DNA of 41,758 nucleotides, from IMG/VR virus record IMGVR_UViG_3300002835_000397, positions 1 through 41,758 of that record; one strand, given 5' to 3'. Positions 7,208 through 15,358 of this stretch are shown piece after piece. A program made the position numbers and the translations under genes. The stretch's first letter is position 1. Each line of letters opens with the position of its first letter. The DNA comes from a virus. The notes under the pieces are model-generated. The model made no database searches and had not been told where the DNA came from. It was given only the letters and a program-made list of their open reading frames with translations.

Positions 7208-7393
7208 ATGGATGAACAACTTCTGCTCGCGCTCATGGGCGAACAACCAGCAATCCAAAACCTGGACTTCCTCCGGCAGTTGATTGCCGAGACGCGGGGC
7301 CAGGGCAACTACGCCGACATGGAGAAACTCCGCATGCTCCAGGGCACGGGCATGGGGACTGACGGACTTTCGACGCAACGGGGCGACGAGTAA
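7208..7393 (+). CDS. Small hypothetical protein (61 aa)
   Basis: This ORF starts at ATG 7208 right in the tail of the terminator, with no ribosome site visible, so the start is uncertain. The product is helical and acidic at its N-terminus (MDEQLLLALMGEQ), with a second helix (NLDFLRQLIAETRGQ). It ends in a TAATG overlap with the next gene. Similar short, Leu-rich acidic proteins occur among minor virion genes, but I do not recognise a family. Confidence 0.5.
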   Translation: MDEQLLLALMGEQPAIQNLDFLRQLIAETRGQGNYADMEKLRMLQGTGMGTDGLSTQRGDE

Positions 7394-8514
7394 TGCAGCT
7401 TCCTCAGTGGAGTGACGCCCAGGCCGCCCAGCAATACGTGGACGGCTTCCAGCAGGAAGAGCCGCAGTTCCAGCGTCAGGTCTTCCAGCCCCAGCAGCAA
7501 CGTCCAAGCAGTTGGACGCAGCGGACTGGCGAGCCGATTGAGATGCGGTATTACCAGCCGACTCCTGTCCAGCAGCAGCAGCAGGCCCCCGCCCCTGCCC
7601 CACCGCCTCCGCTCCCGCAGGGCGCGCCATTCAACCGTCCGCAGACCGCAGCGCCGCAGCAATCGCAACAGTCCTCCCAATGGCCTGGGTACGGACCAGC
7701 GTCGTTCCCGCCAATCCCCGGCGCGCTGGACATGAACGTGTATCACTCGCCGTTTTCGGACATGAAGCCCGGCGTCTATACGCCAACTGGCCAGTATTTC
7801 GGCGGGGATCTGGTGACGGGATTGCGGCAGGCGCAACTCCAGCGGGACGCGATGGTTCAGCAGATGAACCAAGCCACGCTGCCATACCAGATGGCGAACA
7901 TCTTTGGCCAGGATCTCGGCGCGCCGCAATTCGATTTCCAGGCCATGCTGGGCCGTGCCAACGACGCCATTCAAAGCGGGTTCTACAACCCATTCACCCG
8001 CTACTTCGATGAGACGAGCGACCCCCTGACGCAGATCGGCCAGCAGGCCCCGCCATCGCTGTACGACCCGTACCAAGAATGGCTGGCTACGCTCCCCGGC
8101 TACCAGCCGCGTGACAGGTGGATGGCCGGACAAGGCAATCCACAGGCACCCGCGCGACCGCCGCAGCCTCCTGTACCTTCACCCCCGCCGCAGCCTCTAG
8201 ACGCCAGTGGCCGCCCGCGCAACCAGATGATGTTCTACAACGCAGAGGGCAGGCCCTTTGCGGGGACGATGTCGTTTGCCCCCGGCACGTCGCAGGAATA
8301 CCAAGACCAAGCCATGGCGCAATGGGCGAACAGTGAGGGCTACTTTCGCCCCGACCCTCTCTCGCAAATCGGCCAGCAGGCCCCGCCAAGCAGATACGAC
8401 CCCACGGCGATCTCGCCCGTGAGCCGCTGGCGCGCCGGCATGGGGCCCGGCTCACCCGGATTCCAAGAAACTGACTGGATGCGCAACATGGCTGCGCAAG
8501 GCTACGTGTTCTAG
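7393..8514 (+). CDS. Pro/Gln-rich hypothetical protein with internal repeat (373 aa)
   Basis: The protein is dominated by Gln, Pro and aromatic residues. Residues 1-115 form a low-complexity QQ/PP region. A repeat appears twice: DPLTQIGQQAPPSLYDP near residue 215 and DPLSQIGQQAPPSRYDP near residue 325. At the DNA level the copies (8021-8070 and 8353-8402) share a run of about 20 identical bases, so the duplication is recent. No catalytic motif or membrane segment is seen. Its length, disorder and neighbours suggest a minor structural protein, but this is inference. Confidence 0.6.
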   Translation: MQLPQWSDAQAAQQYVDGFQQEEPQFQRQVFQPQQQRPSSWTQRTGEPIEMRYYQPTPVQQQQQAPAPAPPPPLPQGAPFNRPQTAAPQQSQQSSQWPGYGPASFPPIPGALDMNVYHSPFSDMKPGVYTPTGQYFGGDLVTGLRQAQLQRDAMVQQMNQATLPYQMANIFGQDLGAPQFDFQAMLGRANDAIQSGFYNPFTRYFDETSDPLTQIGQQAPPSLYDPYQEWLATLPGYQPRDRWMAGQGNPQAPARPPQPPVPSPPPQPLDASGRPRNQMMFYNAEGRPFAGTMSFAPGTSQEYQDQAMAQWANSEGYFRPDPLSQIGQQAPPSRYDPTAISPVSRWRAGMGPGSPGFQETDWMRNMAAQGYVF

Positions 8515-8545
8515 GGACACTAATTAGATAGACACCCCAGACAAC

Positions 8546-8560
8546 AGTTGACGGCTGTAC
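8546..8560 (+). repeat. Copy 1 of 15-bp repeat AGTTGACGGCTGTAC
   Basis: An identical 15-mer occurs at 9217-9231. Both copies lie in intergenic gaps just upstream of a gene. In this copy TTGACG (8548-8553) has no acceptable -10 at 16-18 bp, although TACACT lies at 8558-8563. It may be a regulator-binding site rather than a promoter element. Confidence 0.6.
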
Positions 8561-8588
8561 ACTAGAGATCGCACAGGAGACACAACGC

Positions 8589-9218
8589 ATGCGGATTTAC
8601 ACGCCGACAGGTTACGCCACGCCCGAAGAGGCGATGCGCGCCGTCTACGACAGCGAGCTTGCTGCCGGATACAATGCGTGGAAGCAAGGAAAAGCCGGCA
8701 GCTACTGGGCGCATAGCCAGTTCAACGGAACTGGGACGCGCACAGCCGACATCCAAAACGCGATGCTGAACCACTATAACACAACCATAGCTCCGCAGTA
8801 CGACGAGTTCAGCTACGACGCAGACTTGCAGGGGACTGGGGGGTACGTTGGAAAGCGACTGCCGCCCGGGCAACGTCGCGCCCCTCCCCCTCCGCCGACA
8901 TATAGCCGACCCGGCGGCCTTGCCGGCATGGTGCCGTTTACTGGCCCGCGAGGGGAGTTCATGTGGAGGCCGCCGGGAAAGATTCCGGGGGAAACCGGCT
9001 TCGGCACGGTGAGGCCGCCCAAGTGGAGGCCATCCCCTCCGGATCGGCCTCCCAGTGGCTCGCCAATTGGCCCCAACGGCCCGCGGCCGCAGTCGTACCC
9101 TGCCGGCACTCCAGGCATGGGGACTGCGCCGCCCGTGGGGCCAAGAGGCGGCTTCGGCGGCGTCCGTCCTTCGTCCGCGTCGATTGGCAGGACCGGCCGT
9201 GCGTACCCGCGTTATTAG
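8589..9218 (+). CDS. Pro/Gly-rich hypothetical protein (209 aa)
   Basis: AGGAGA (8575-8580) precedes the ATG by eight bases. Residues 1-85 look folded, with aromatic and charged residues (YTPTGYATPEEAMRAVYDSE, YNAWKQGKAGSYWAHSQF). Residues 90-209 are an extended Pro/Gly/Arg-rich tail of PP.YSRPGG and GPRGGFGG type. I recognise no family. A separate transcription unit is suggested by the 74-nt gap upstream containing the AGTTGACGGCTGTAC repeat. Confidence 0.6.
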   Translation: MRIYTPTGYATPEEAMRAVYDSELAAGYNAWKQGKAGSYWAHSQFNGTGTRTADIQNAMLNHYNTTIAPQYDEFSYDADLQGTGGYVGKRLPPGQRRAPPPPPTYSRPGGLAGMVPFTGPRGEFMWRPPGKIPGETGFGTVRPPKWRPSPPDRPPSGSPIGPNGPRPQSYPAGTPGMGTAPPVGPRGGFGGVRPSSASIGRTGRAYPRY

Positions 9219-9231
9219 TTGACGGCTGTAC
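9217..9231 (+). repeat. Copy 2 of 15-bp repeat AGTTGACGGCTGTAC
   Basis: This is identical to 8546-8560. Here the TTGACG within the repeat is the -35 of a well-formed promoter, so a regulator binding the repeat could control the glycosyltransferase transcript and the gene at 8589 together. Confidence 0.6.
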
Positions 9232-9247
9232 GCAAGTTCAGTATACT
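9219..9247 (+). promoter_or_regulatory. Sigma70-like promoter for the glycosyltransferase
   Basis: TTGACG (9219-9224) and TATACT (9242-9247) are separated by exactly 17 bp. Each box differs from consensus at one position. Transcription would start near 9254, about 17 nt before the ATG at 9271, leaving room for the GAGGTG ribosome site. The same -35/-10 pair recurs at 33928-33956. Confidence 0.8.
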
Positions 9248-9270
9248 ATCACCCTCCCCCGAGGTGACAC

Positions 9271-10131
9271 ATGCAACAGCGCAAGCTGAACGTCGGTCTG
9301 GTTACGTTTTCGTACGGCGGCAACGGCGGAATCTCCTCTGAAGTCCCGGACATCCGCGAGTGGATGGTTCCGCTTGTAGCAGAAGCGTCCCGCGATCCAC
9401 GGATTGAAAACATCCGCATCTGGAATCTCGCGGATACGCCGATCACCATGACCCGCAACCGGGCCGTCCTCCAGGCCAGAGAGTTTGGGCTGGATGTCCT
9501 GGTGATGATCGATTCCGACATGAAGCCCGACCTGGAGGGTTCCAAGAAGTTTTTCCCCTCGTCGTTCGACTTCTTGTACGACCACTACGACAAGGGCCCG
9601 GTGGTCATCGGCGCGCCGTATTGCGGGCCGCCGCCGATGGAGTGTGTGTACGTGTTTGAGTGGCGCGACATGCAGACCGGCCACCCGAACCCGGACTTCC
9701 AACTGAAGATGTACGAACGCACCCAGGCCGTGAAGATGGCCGGCATCCAGCCATGCGCTGCCTTGCCGACTGGCCTGATCATGTACGACATGCGGGCCTT
9801 TGAGGTCACGGAGCCGAAGACGGAAGAAGACAAGCCGTGGTTCTATTACGAATTCCCCAACAAGTATCAGGCGGAGAAGGCATCGACCGAAGATGTCACT
9901 ATGACCCGCGACTTGTCGCTCGCCGGCACGGAAAAGCTGGGGTACAACCCAGTGTTCTGCAATTGGGACGCCTGGGCTGGGCATTGGAAGCCGAAGTGTG
10001 TCGGCAAGCCGCAGTTCATCGAAGCCAAGCACATCTCCAAGAAGTTGAAGGACTGCTGGGAAGCGAACTACGACCACACGGTGTCGCTCGTTGACCTGAA
10101 GCCAAAGTTCACCGTCCGTGGCGGAAGCTAA
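9271..10131 (+). CDS. Putative GT-A type glycosyltransferase
   Basis: The 286-residue protein fits a GT-A glycosyltransferase core. An N-terminal strand (LNVGLVTFSYGG) is followed by TPITMTRNRAVLQARE (about 56-71), matching the conserved substrate-side helix of GT2-like enzymes, and then VLVMIDSDMKP with the DSD metal-binding motif at 81-83. Such enzymes transfer a sugar from a nucleotide donor using a divalent metal. The target is unknown; phage genes of this kind can modify phage DNA, virion proteins or host surface sugars. I recall similar proteins next to terminase genes in other phages. The gene has its own promoter and GAGGTG ribosome site, and its end overlaps the next gene by 14 nt. 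Confidence 0.75.
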   Translation: MQQRKLNVGLVTFSYGGNGGISSEVPDIREWMVPLVAEASRDPRIENIRIWNLADTPITMTRNRAVLQAREFGLDVLVMIDSDMKPDLEGSKKFFPSSFDFLYDHYDKGPVVIGAPYCGPPPMECVYVFEWRDMQTGHPNPDFQLKMYERTQAVKMAGIQPCAALPTGLIMYDMRAFEVTEPKTEEDKPWFYYEFPNKYQAEKASTEDVTMTRDLSLAGTEKLGYNPVFCNWDAWAGHWKPKCVGKPQFIEAKHISKKLKDCWEANYDHTVSLVDLKPKFTVRGGS

Positions 10132-10801
10132 GTCTTGCACGCACTGCGGGAAGTCCTACCCGCTCACCAAGCAGTACTGGCACGTTAGTAAGGGAGAGTT
10201 TCATTCGCGGTGCAGGAAGTGCCGCAACAAAAAGCAGAAGGACGGCCGCGTCATCCGCTCGCAGAAGAAGTTGGCGGAGATCGAACGCGGGGCAGTAGAC
10301 ACGTTCATCGCCGTGTCGCGGGTTGGCGGGACGAACATCCCCCACTCAGCGGAACTGCTGGAAGTGGCGATGAAATACTTCGGCGGTGTCGAAGGCTTCA
10401 TCACCGCGTTTATGAAGCAGTACTACGACGCCCCGGCCGGGGGTGCGTTCCGAACCAAGCAACTGGACTCCATCCTCAAACTCATCACCGCCAACACCGC
10501 CATGGGCGGAGCCAAGAAGCCGCTGGAGTTGATGACTGAAGAAGAGCTGGAAGCGCAGTACCGGCGGGACGTTCTCGCCGCCGCCATGAGTATCAAAGTC
10601 AACGGACAGCCCGCAAGGCTGGAAGATCATGCAAACGTGCGAGATATGCCGGTGGTGGACAACCTACAAGCCGGAGGCGTTGGTGGGGGAATGCCGGAGA
10701 TTCCCGCCGCAGTCGCGGAACGGCAAGTGGGAGAATCCGCTGACGGACAAAAGTCACTGGTGCGCGGAGTGGCATCACCTAACGATGTGCCAGCGCAATG
10801 A
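10118..10801 (+). CDS. Zinc-finger protein, putative terminase small subunit
   Basis: GTG at 10118 overlaps the glycosyltransferase end. Residues 7-35 hold a four-cysteine zinc finger (C7, C10, C32, C35: CTHCGKSYP...CRKC), followed by a basic segment and helices (residues 70-150), a layout suited to DNA binding. The gene's TGA overlaps the ATG of the large terminase. By position and DNA-binding features it is the best candidate for the small terminase, but the zinc-finger form is not the canonical one. From residue about 171 the frame overlaps another ORF at 10629, and its sequence there is Gly/Val/Ala-rich and looks less constrained. Confidence 0.6.
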   Translation: MAEAKSCTHCGKSYPLTKQYWHVSKGEFHSRCRKCRNKKQKDGRVIRSQKKLAEIERGAVDTFIAVSRVGGTNIPHSAELLEVAMKYFGGVEGFITAFMKQYYDAPAGGAFRTKQLDSILKLITANTAMGGAKKPLELMTEEELEAQYRRDVLAAAMSIKVNGQPARLEDHANVRDMPVVDNLQAGGVGGGMPEIPAAVAERQVGESADGQKSLVRGVASPNDVPAQ

Positions 10802-10841
10802 AAAAGCATCCCAAGCTCAGCGCCCCGATTCCACAGCCTGA
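10629..10841 (+). CDS. Small Cys/Trp zinc-binding-like protein overlapping TerS and TerL
   Basis: This 70-residue ORF lies in a different frame across the end of the upstream gene and the start of the large terminase. Its sequence matches a small phage family I recall: CEICRWW (C4, C7), GECRRFPP (C22) and a HWCAEW end (C45), fitting a four-Cys metal site. GGAAG just before the ATG can serve as ribosome site. Both neighbours also look coding, so 10629-10801 would be dual-coding. The regular Cys/Trp pattern is hard to get by chance, and I favour it as real. Its function is unknown. Confidence 0.65.
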   Translation: MQTCEICRWWTTYKPEALVGECRRFPPQSRNGKWENPLTDKSHWCAEWHHLTMCQRNEKASQAQRPDSTA

Positions 10842-12471
10842 CGCGCCCGTAGTCACGCAACACCAGATCCAGCAGATGCGGGAGGTGCAGGCCGAACTGG
10901 CCTCCCGCCGGCTGGAGGCCCTCCGCCTGTACAGACCCATGCCCCACCAAGAAGAGTTCCACAAGTCGATGGTCAGTGAACGGATCGTCTTGGGTGGTAA
11001 CCGTGGCGGCAAGTCATTGGCTGTGGCGGTGGAGGCGGCCCGCGCAGCGACCGGCCAAGACCCCTACGGCAAGTATCCGCTGGAAGGCGGGAACATTGCG
11101 ATAGTCGGCCGGAACTGGCCCCACATCGGTCTTGTGATCTACCCGATCCTCTTTAAGGCCGGCGCGTTCCGGATCATCAAAGACGAGGAGACAGGCGAGT
11201 GGAGGAGCATCAGGCAGGGCGATGACAAGTCGAAGTCCAAGCCTGCGCCGCCCCTCATCCCGCCCAGGCTCATCAAAGACATGTCTTGGGTGCTGAAGAA
11301 CGCCGGCTATTTAAACAAAGTGGAGCTGACGAACGGCTGGACGATCTGGTGCTTCTCGTCAGAGGGAGAGCCCCCGCAAGGCTATCAGGCCGATCTTATT
11401 TGGCTGGACGAAGACTTAAACAACGAGCGGTGGGTGGGCGAATGTCAGGCTCGCCTCGCGGATCGCAAAGGCCGATTTGTGTGGGCGGCCATGCCACATT
11501 CGCGGAATGATGCACTTCTGGGATTGTGCGAACGTGCCGACAAGGAGATTGAAACAAACAACCCCAAGCCCCTCATCCAAAAGTTCACGTTCCGGTTCCT
11601 GGACAACCAGTTCATTGATGACGAAGAGAAACGGAAGAACATCGAACGCTGGTCTGCCTTGGGGCAAGAGGAATTGAAGATGCGTGCGGAGGGTGAGTTC
11701 ACCACCGAATCCACGCTCATGTACCCGACGTTCAATCCCGCAGTTCACATCCTGCGCCGGGAGGAATTGCCGGACGGTCAGGTGCCTGCAGACTGGACCC
11801 GCTACGCCGCGATTGACCCCGGCCACGTAGTCATGGCGACACTGTTCGCAGCAGTTCCGCCGGACGAACGGTTTATTCTCATCTACGACGAACTGTATCT
11901 CCGGCAGTGCAACGCCATGATTTGGGGCGAGCGGTTCTACGGGAAGGTACAGGAGCAATCGATCTACGCCGCGATCATGGACATGCACGGCGGCACGCTC
12001 CGCGATCTCGGATCGGGACGATTGCCCCATGAGCTGTATTCGGAGGAACTGAAGAAGCGTGGCTACAGGTTCTCCATCGGCGGCAGCAGCTTCATCCCAG
12101 GGTCCGACGACATCCCCGCCAGAACGGCATTGGTACGCCAGATGCTGCATGTGCGGGGCGACGGGACAACTAAGCTGAAGATTTTGGACGGAGCCTGCCC
12201 CAACCTCCTCAGAGAAATAAAACGCTACCGCAAGAAAACCACCACCGTAAACGGACAGGTCTACGTGACCGACGAACCGCAGACGCGGGGTGAGGTCCAT
12301 GCCGTGCAGACGTTGGAATACCTTGCGGCCCATGAGCCCCGATACCACAAACCACCTCGCCGCCCTGGCCCGGAGCCATGGTGGGTGAAGTACTTGGCAG
12401 AGCGTGAAAAGCGCCTGCGCAAAGACGATGACGGAGTTACCTACCTTGCCCCCAAAGGAGCATTACGATGA
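10798..12471 (+). CDS. terL: Terminase large subunit
   Basis: The 557-residue protein has both domains of the packaging motor. In the ATPase domain, GGNRGGKS (66-73) is the Walker A motif and DLIWLDED (199-206) is Walker B with the catalytic acidic residue. In the nuclease domain, AAIDPG (337-342) supplies the first metal-binding aspartate and IYDELYLR (362-369) the next acidic motif. The protein pumps DNA into the procapsid through the portal and cuts the concatemer. It starts in an ATGA overlap with the small terminase candidate and ends overlapping the 105-residue gene by ATGA. The length is normal for the family. Confidence 0.93.
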   Translation: MKKHPKLSAPIPQPDAPVVTQHQIQQMREVQAELASRRLEALRLYRPMPHQEEFHKSMVSERIVLGGNRGGKSLAVAVEAARAATGQDPYGKYPLEGGNIAIVGRNWPHIGLVIYPILFKAGAFRIIKDEETGEWRSIRQGDDKSKSKPAPPLIPPRLIKDMSWVLKNAGYLNKVELTNGWTIWCFSSEGEPPQGYQADLIWLDEDLNNERWVGECQARLADRKGRFVWAAMPHSRNDALLGLCERADKEIETNNPKPLIQKFTFRFLDNQFIDDEEKRKNIERWSALGQEELKMRAEGEFTTESTLMYPTFNPAVHILRREELPDGQVPADWTRYAAIDPGHVVMATLFAAVPPDERFILIYDELYLRQCNAMIWGERFYGKVQEQSIYAAIMDMHGGTLRDLGSGRLPHELYSEELKKRGYRFSIGGSSFIPGSDDIPARTALVRQMLHVRGDGTTKLKILDGACPNLLREIKRYRKKTTTVNGQVYVTDEPQTRGEVHAVQTLEYLAAHEPRYHKPPRRPGPEPWWVKYLAEREKRLRKDDDGVTYLAPKGALR

Positions 12472-12785
12472 GCGCTTTCCAGATGCCGACCGCCGAACTG
12501 GGCGACAAAGTCTTCTACTACCGCCATGAGGGCGCCCCGCCGTCACTGGCCCTCGTCACCGAAATCTCCAGCCGCACCCTGACGCTGTGGGTCATTACCC
12601 CCAGCTACGGCGGCGTGGAGCGGTTTTCGGTCCACCATGTAGACGATCCCGGTGTCAACGAGTTCCCTGCCTGGAAGGAGTACGGCTTCTGGGCACCCCG
12701 GCCCAGCAAGCTGATCGCCCTCCAGGAGAAGTTGGCCCTGGCGGAGAAGCGCCTGGAAGCCCTGGAGGCCAAGAAGGCCAAGTAG
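12468..12785 (+). CDS. Conserved small protein between terminase and portal (105 aa)
   Basis: The gene starts at an ATGA junction with terL. Residues 1-75 look like a small beta fold: LGDKVFYY, ALVTEISSRTLTLWVI and RFSVHHVDDP, then W.E.GFW. A Lys/Glu/Ala-rich helix follows at 80-105. I recall this arrangement from small phage proteins encoded between terminase and portal. It has no catalytic motif. It may be a head-assembly accessory protein, judging by location only. Confidence 0.7.
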   Translation: MSAFQMPTAELGDKVFYYRHEGAPPSLALVTEISSRTLTLWVITPSYGGVERFSVHHVDDPGVNEFPAWKEYGFWAPRPSKLIALQEKLALAEKRLEALEAKKAK

Positions 12786-12807
12786 GGCATTTACCTAAGA
12801 GGACTTC

Positions 12808-14820
12808 ATGGCCGAACAAAACCCACTCGCTCCAATTGCCAAACGCTGGCTGGAGTGCGTGAAACAGGGCGAAAAACACAAAAAGCCTTTTGCGGATGAC
12901 GCCAAGGAGGCCATGGGGTTCTATGCCTCTGACCCGGAGGCGATGTGGGGTCCGGAAACCAGCCGGTCCTACAACAAGGGCATCGATGCGCCGGCGATGC
13001 GCATTTGCGTCAACCGGGTGTGGGAAGCCGTGCGTCTGTTCAGTTCGGTCATCCACCACCGCAACCCCACCCGGGCGGTGAACGCCAAGCAGTACCCTGT
13101 TGTCCCGCCGCATTTGCTTGGTATTTTTCCACAGCCGCCGGTTCCCCAGATGGGGCCTGACGGCCCTGTGATGGGGCCGGACGGCCAGCCGGTGATGATG
13201 CCCGATCCCGGGATGCAGCAGTACCAGCAGGGCATGCAGCAGCAGATGTTCGCTCAAGAGCGGCGTGGCATTATTGCCAAGCTCTTGGAAGACTACCTGA
13301 ACTACACACCCAACGAACTGGATCTGAAGAAGCATTCCCGCAAGGTGGTGGAAGAGGCGTTCATCAAAGGCGCTGGCGTGTGGTGGCATGAGCTGTACCA
13401 GCCGCCGGGGTCTTCGGTGAAGATGGCCGGCTCCTTCTATGACTCCGTAGACAATCTGGTGTGGGATCCGGACGCCGACGAGTTTGAGGACATCCGCTGG
13501 GCTGCGCGCAAACGTGTCCAGCCGGTGGACGAAGTGGCTGCGAAGTTCGGCCTGACCCGCGAGGATCTGAAGGGCCACATCGAATCCTACTCGTCCCGCG
13601 CAGATGAAAATGAACGCGGGTATGAGTTCCGCAAGAAGAACGGCAAGACCAACGACCTGATCTGCTACTGGGAGATTTATTCCAAGACTGGGTTTGGTGA
13701 TCGGCTAAAGGACGCCGACAAGGATCTCAGGGGCAAGTTCGATGCGCTTGGCGTGAACTGCTACATCGTTGTCGCAGAGGGCGTGGACTTCCCATTGAAC
13801 CTCCCCCCTGCCCTTCTCCAAGAAGAAGTAGACGAGACTGGCATCCCGCAGGAGATGTTCATGCGGGCCCAGTGGCCCATTCCATTTTGGGCGGAACCGG
13901 CGGGCTGGCCGTTTACGTTGCTCGCGTGGCACGGCAAGCCGGGCTACTCTTGGCCGATCTCGCTGATTCGCCCTGGTATTGGGGAATTGCGGTTCATCAA
14001 TTGGGCGATGTCCTTCCTTGCCACCAGGATTGCAGTGTCTTCGCAAACGCTGATCGGCGTGGCAAAGAGCGCGGACCCAGACCTGAAGGCGAAGATCCTG
14101 GACAAGGGCGAGAAGGGATTCAACATCATTGAAATCTCCGAAGCCGTTGGCCGGAGCGTGAACGATGTCATCAGCGTGTTCCAAGTTCCTGGTGTCACCC
14201 AGGACATGTACAACATCATTGCCGAGGTGACGGCCCTCTTCGACCGGCGCGTGGGCCTTACTGAACTGTTGTACGGCATGACCAGAAATCAGTTCCGGTC
14301 GGCTGCAGAAGCGCAGGTGAAGGCTGAACAGATCAGTGTGCGCCCGGACGATTATGCAAATATTCTGGAAGACGCATTGTCCGAGGTCGCCCGCAAGGAA
14401 GCATTGCTTGCGCGGTGGTTGATCTATCCGCAAGATGTTGCGCCGGTCTTGGGACCGATGGCTGCGCAAGCGTGGCGGATGCATGTCCAGGGCGAGTCTC
14501 CGGATGCGATTGTCAGAGAGTACGACTACCGCGTTGAGGCTGGCAGCGCTCGCAAGCCGAACATCGCAACCCGCATTGAGAACATCACGCAGGCCATGCA
14601 GATTTTGGCTCCGATCTCGCAGGGCTTGCTCCAGGCCGGCAGGCCGGAACTGTTCAATGCCCTCTTGGAGGATTGGGGCAAGGCCATGCAAGTGGATGTC
14701 ACTCGCTACATGGTTCCGCCCCCGCCTCCGCCGCCACAGCAACCCCCGGGCGGGCCTCCTGGCCAAGAGGGCCAGCCTCCAGAAGAGCCTCCGCAGGAGC
14801 AAGCACCCCCGCCGCAATAA
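12808..14820 (+). CDS. Portal protein (head-to-tail connector)
   Basis: AGAGGA stands eight bases before the ATG. The 670-residue protein has the size and order expected for a podoviral portal: an N-terminal helical part (MRICVNRVWEAVRLFSSVIHH), a Met/Gln/Pro loop at about residues 110-150, a beta wing region (PGSSVKMAGSFYDSVDNLVWDPDADEFEDI is typical of portals), and a helical stem/crown region with LTELLYGMTRNQFRSAAEAQ. The C-terminus is a disordered Pro/Gln-rich tail from about residue 635. It makes the ring through which DNA passes and TerL docks. It lies directly after terL, as is common. Confidence 0.88.
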   Translation: MAEQNPLAPIAKRWLECVKQGEKHKKPFADDAKEAMGFYASDPEAMWGPETSRSYNKGIDAPAMRICVNRVWEAVRLFSSVIHHRNPTRAVNAKQYPVVPPHLLGIFPQPPVPQMGPDGPVMGPDGQPVMMPDPGMQQYQQGMQQQMFAQERRGIIAKLLEDYLNYTPNELDLKKHSRKVVEEAFIKGAGVWWHELYQPPGSSVKMAGSFYDSVDNLVWDPDADEFEDIRWAARKRVQPVDEVAAKFGLTREDLKGHIESYSSRADENERGYEFRKKNGKTNDLICYWEIYSKTGFGDRLKDADKDLRGKFDALGVNCYIVVAEGVDFPLNLPPALLQEEVDETGIPQEMFMRAQWPIPFWAEPAGWPFTLLAWHGKPGYSWPISLIRPGIGELRFINWAMSFLATRIAVSSQTLIGVAKSADPDLKAKILDKGEKGFNIIEISEAVGRSVNDVISVFQVPGVTQDMYNIIAEVTALFDRRVGLTELLYGMTRNQFRSAAEAQVKAEQISVRPDDYANILEDALSEVARKEALLARWLIYPQDVAPVLGPMAAQAWRMHVQGESPDAIVREYDYRVEAGSARKPNIATRIENITQAMQILAPISQGLLQAGRPELFNALLEDWGKAMQVDVTRYMVPPPPPPPQQPPGGPPGQEGQPPEEPPQEQAPPPQ

Positions 14821-14821
14821 C

Positions 14822-15358
14822 ATGGATATCCCTCGCCAGATCCGAGACGCCGGCCACGAGGCCGTTGAGACGTACAAGAAGGCTCTCCCCCATGGAGAGC
14901 GTTGGGCGGAAATGTGCGCCCTCCAGATCGCCCCCGGAACAAGGGGTACGGACAGGGCATTCATGGAAGGCCGCTACAACAACCAGCAACTGGATAGCAT
15001 GCCGAAGCTCTCGGCTCAGTGGATGGTCAAAGAGGCCAAGGCGGCCGGGATAAACATATCGGGCAAATACTACTGCGGCGGCATCGCGGACAAGCGTGCG
15101 TGGAGGGATCCAGAAGCCTGGGTGTCCTCGTCGGACGATGTCCTGCGTGTAGCCCAGAAGCGTAGACTGGTGGTCAAAGGTTCAGTACAATATGACCCTG
15201 GCTCTGTGGATCCCCCGAAACGCAAGCTGATGAACGAAAAGATCCTCCGCCGCGAGGTGGCGACGGAGATGAAGCGGCGCCCCGGTGCAAAGGCCGGCGA
15301 GGTCCGCGAACGAATCATTGAGAAACACGCCTACCGACCGAAAGGAAGAAACGTATGA
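14822..15358 (+). CDS. Conserved phage protein (MDIPRQIRDAGxEA family, 178 aa)
   Basis: The frame is open for 387 nt further upstream across the portal gene, but the true start is at 14822, where recognisable sequence begins. The protein starts MDIPRQIRDAGHEAVETYKK, then GTRGTDRAFMEGRYN, DSMP and GINISGKYYCGGIADKRAW.DPEAW. I recall this conserved set (APGTRGTDRAFMEGRYN..Q) from many phages, usually near head genes, with no established function. The last 60 residues are basic. No good ribosome site is visible, suggesting coupling to the portal stop two bases away. Its stop overlaps the next gene. Confidence 0.75.
   Translation: MDIPRQIRDAGHEAVETYKKALPHGERWAEMCALQIAPGTRGTDRAFMEGRYNNQQLDSMPKLSAQWMVKEAKAAGINISGKYYCGGIADKRAWRDPEAWVSSSDDVLRVAQKRRLVVKGSVQYDPGSVDPPKRKLMNEKILRREVATEMKRRPGAKAGEVRERIIEKHAYRPKGRNV

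Noticed and set aside
8548-8576. Promoter at the first TTGACG repeat
   Set aside because: No acceptable -10 occurs at 16-18 bp; TACACT is only 4 bp away.
14435-14821. Upstream extension of the gene at 14822
   Set aside because: It overlaps the portal gene in a shadow frame, with Arg/Ser-rich random sequence.
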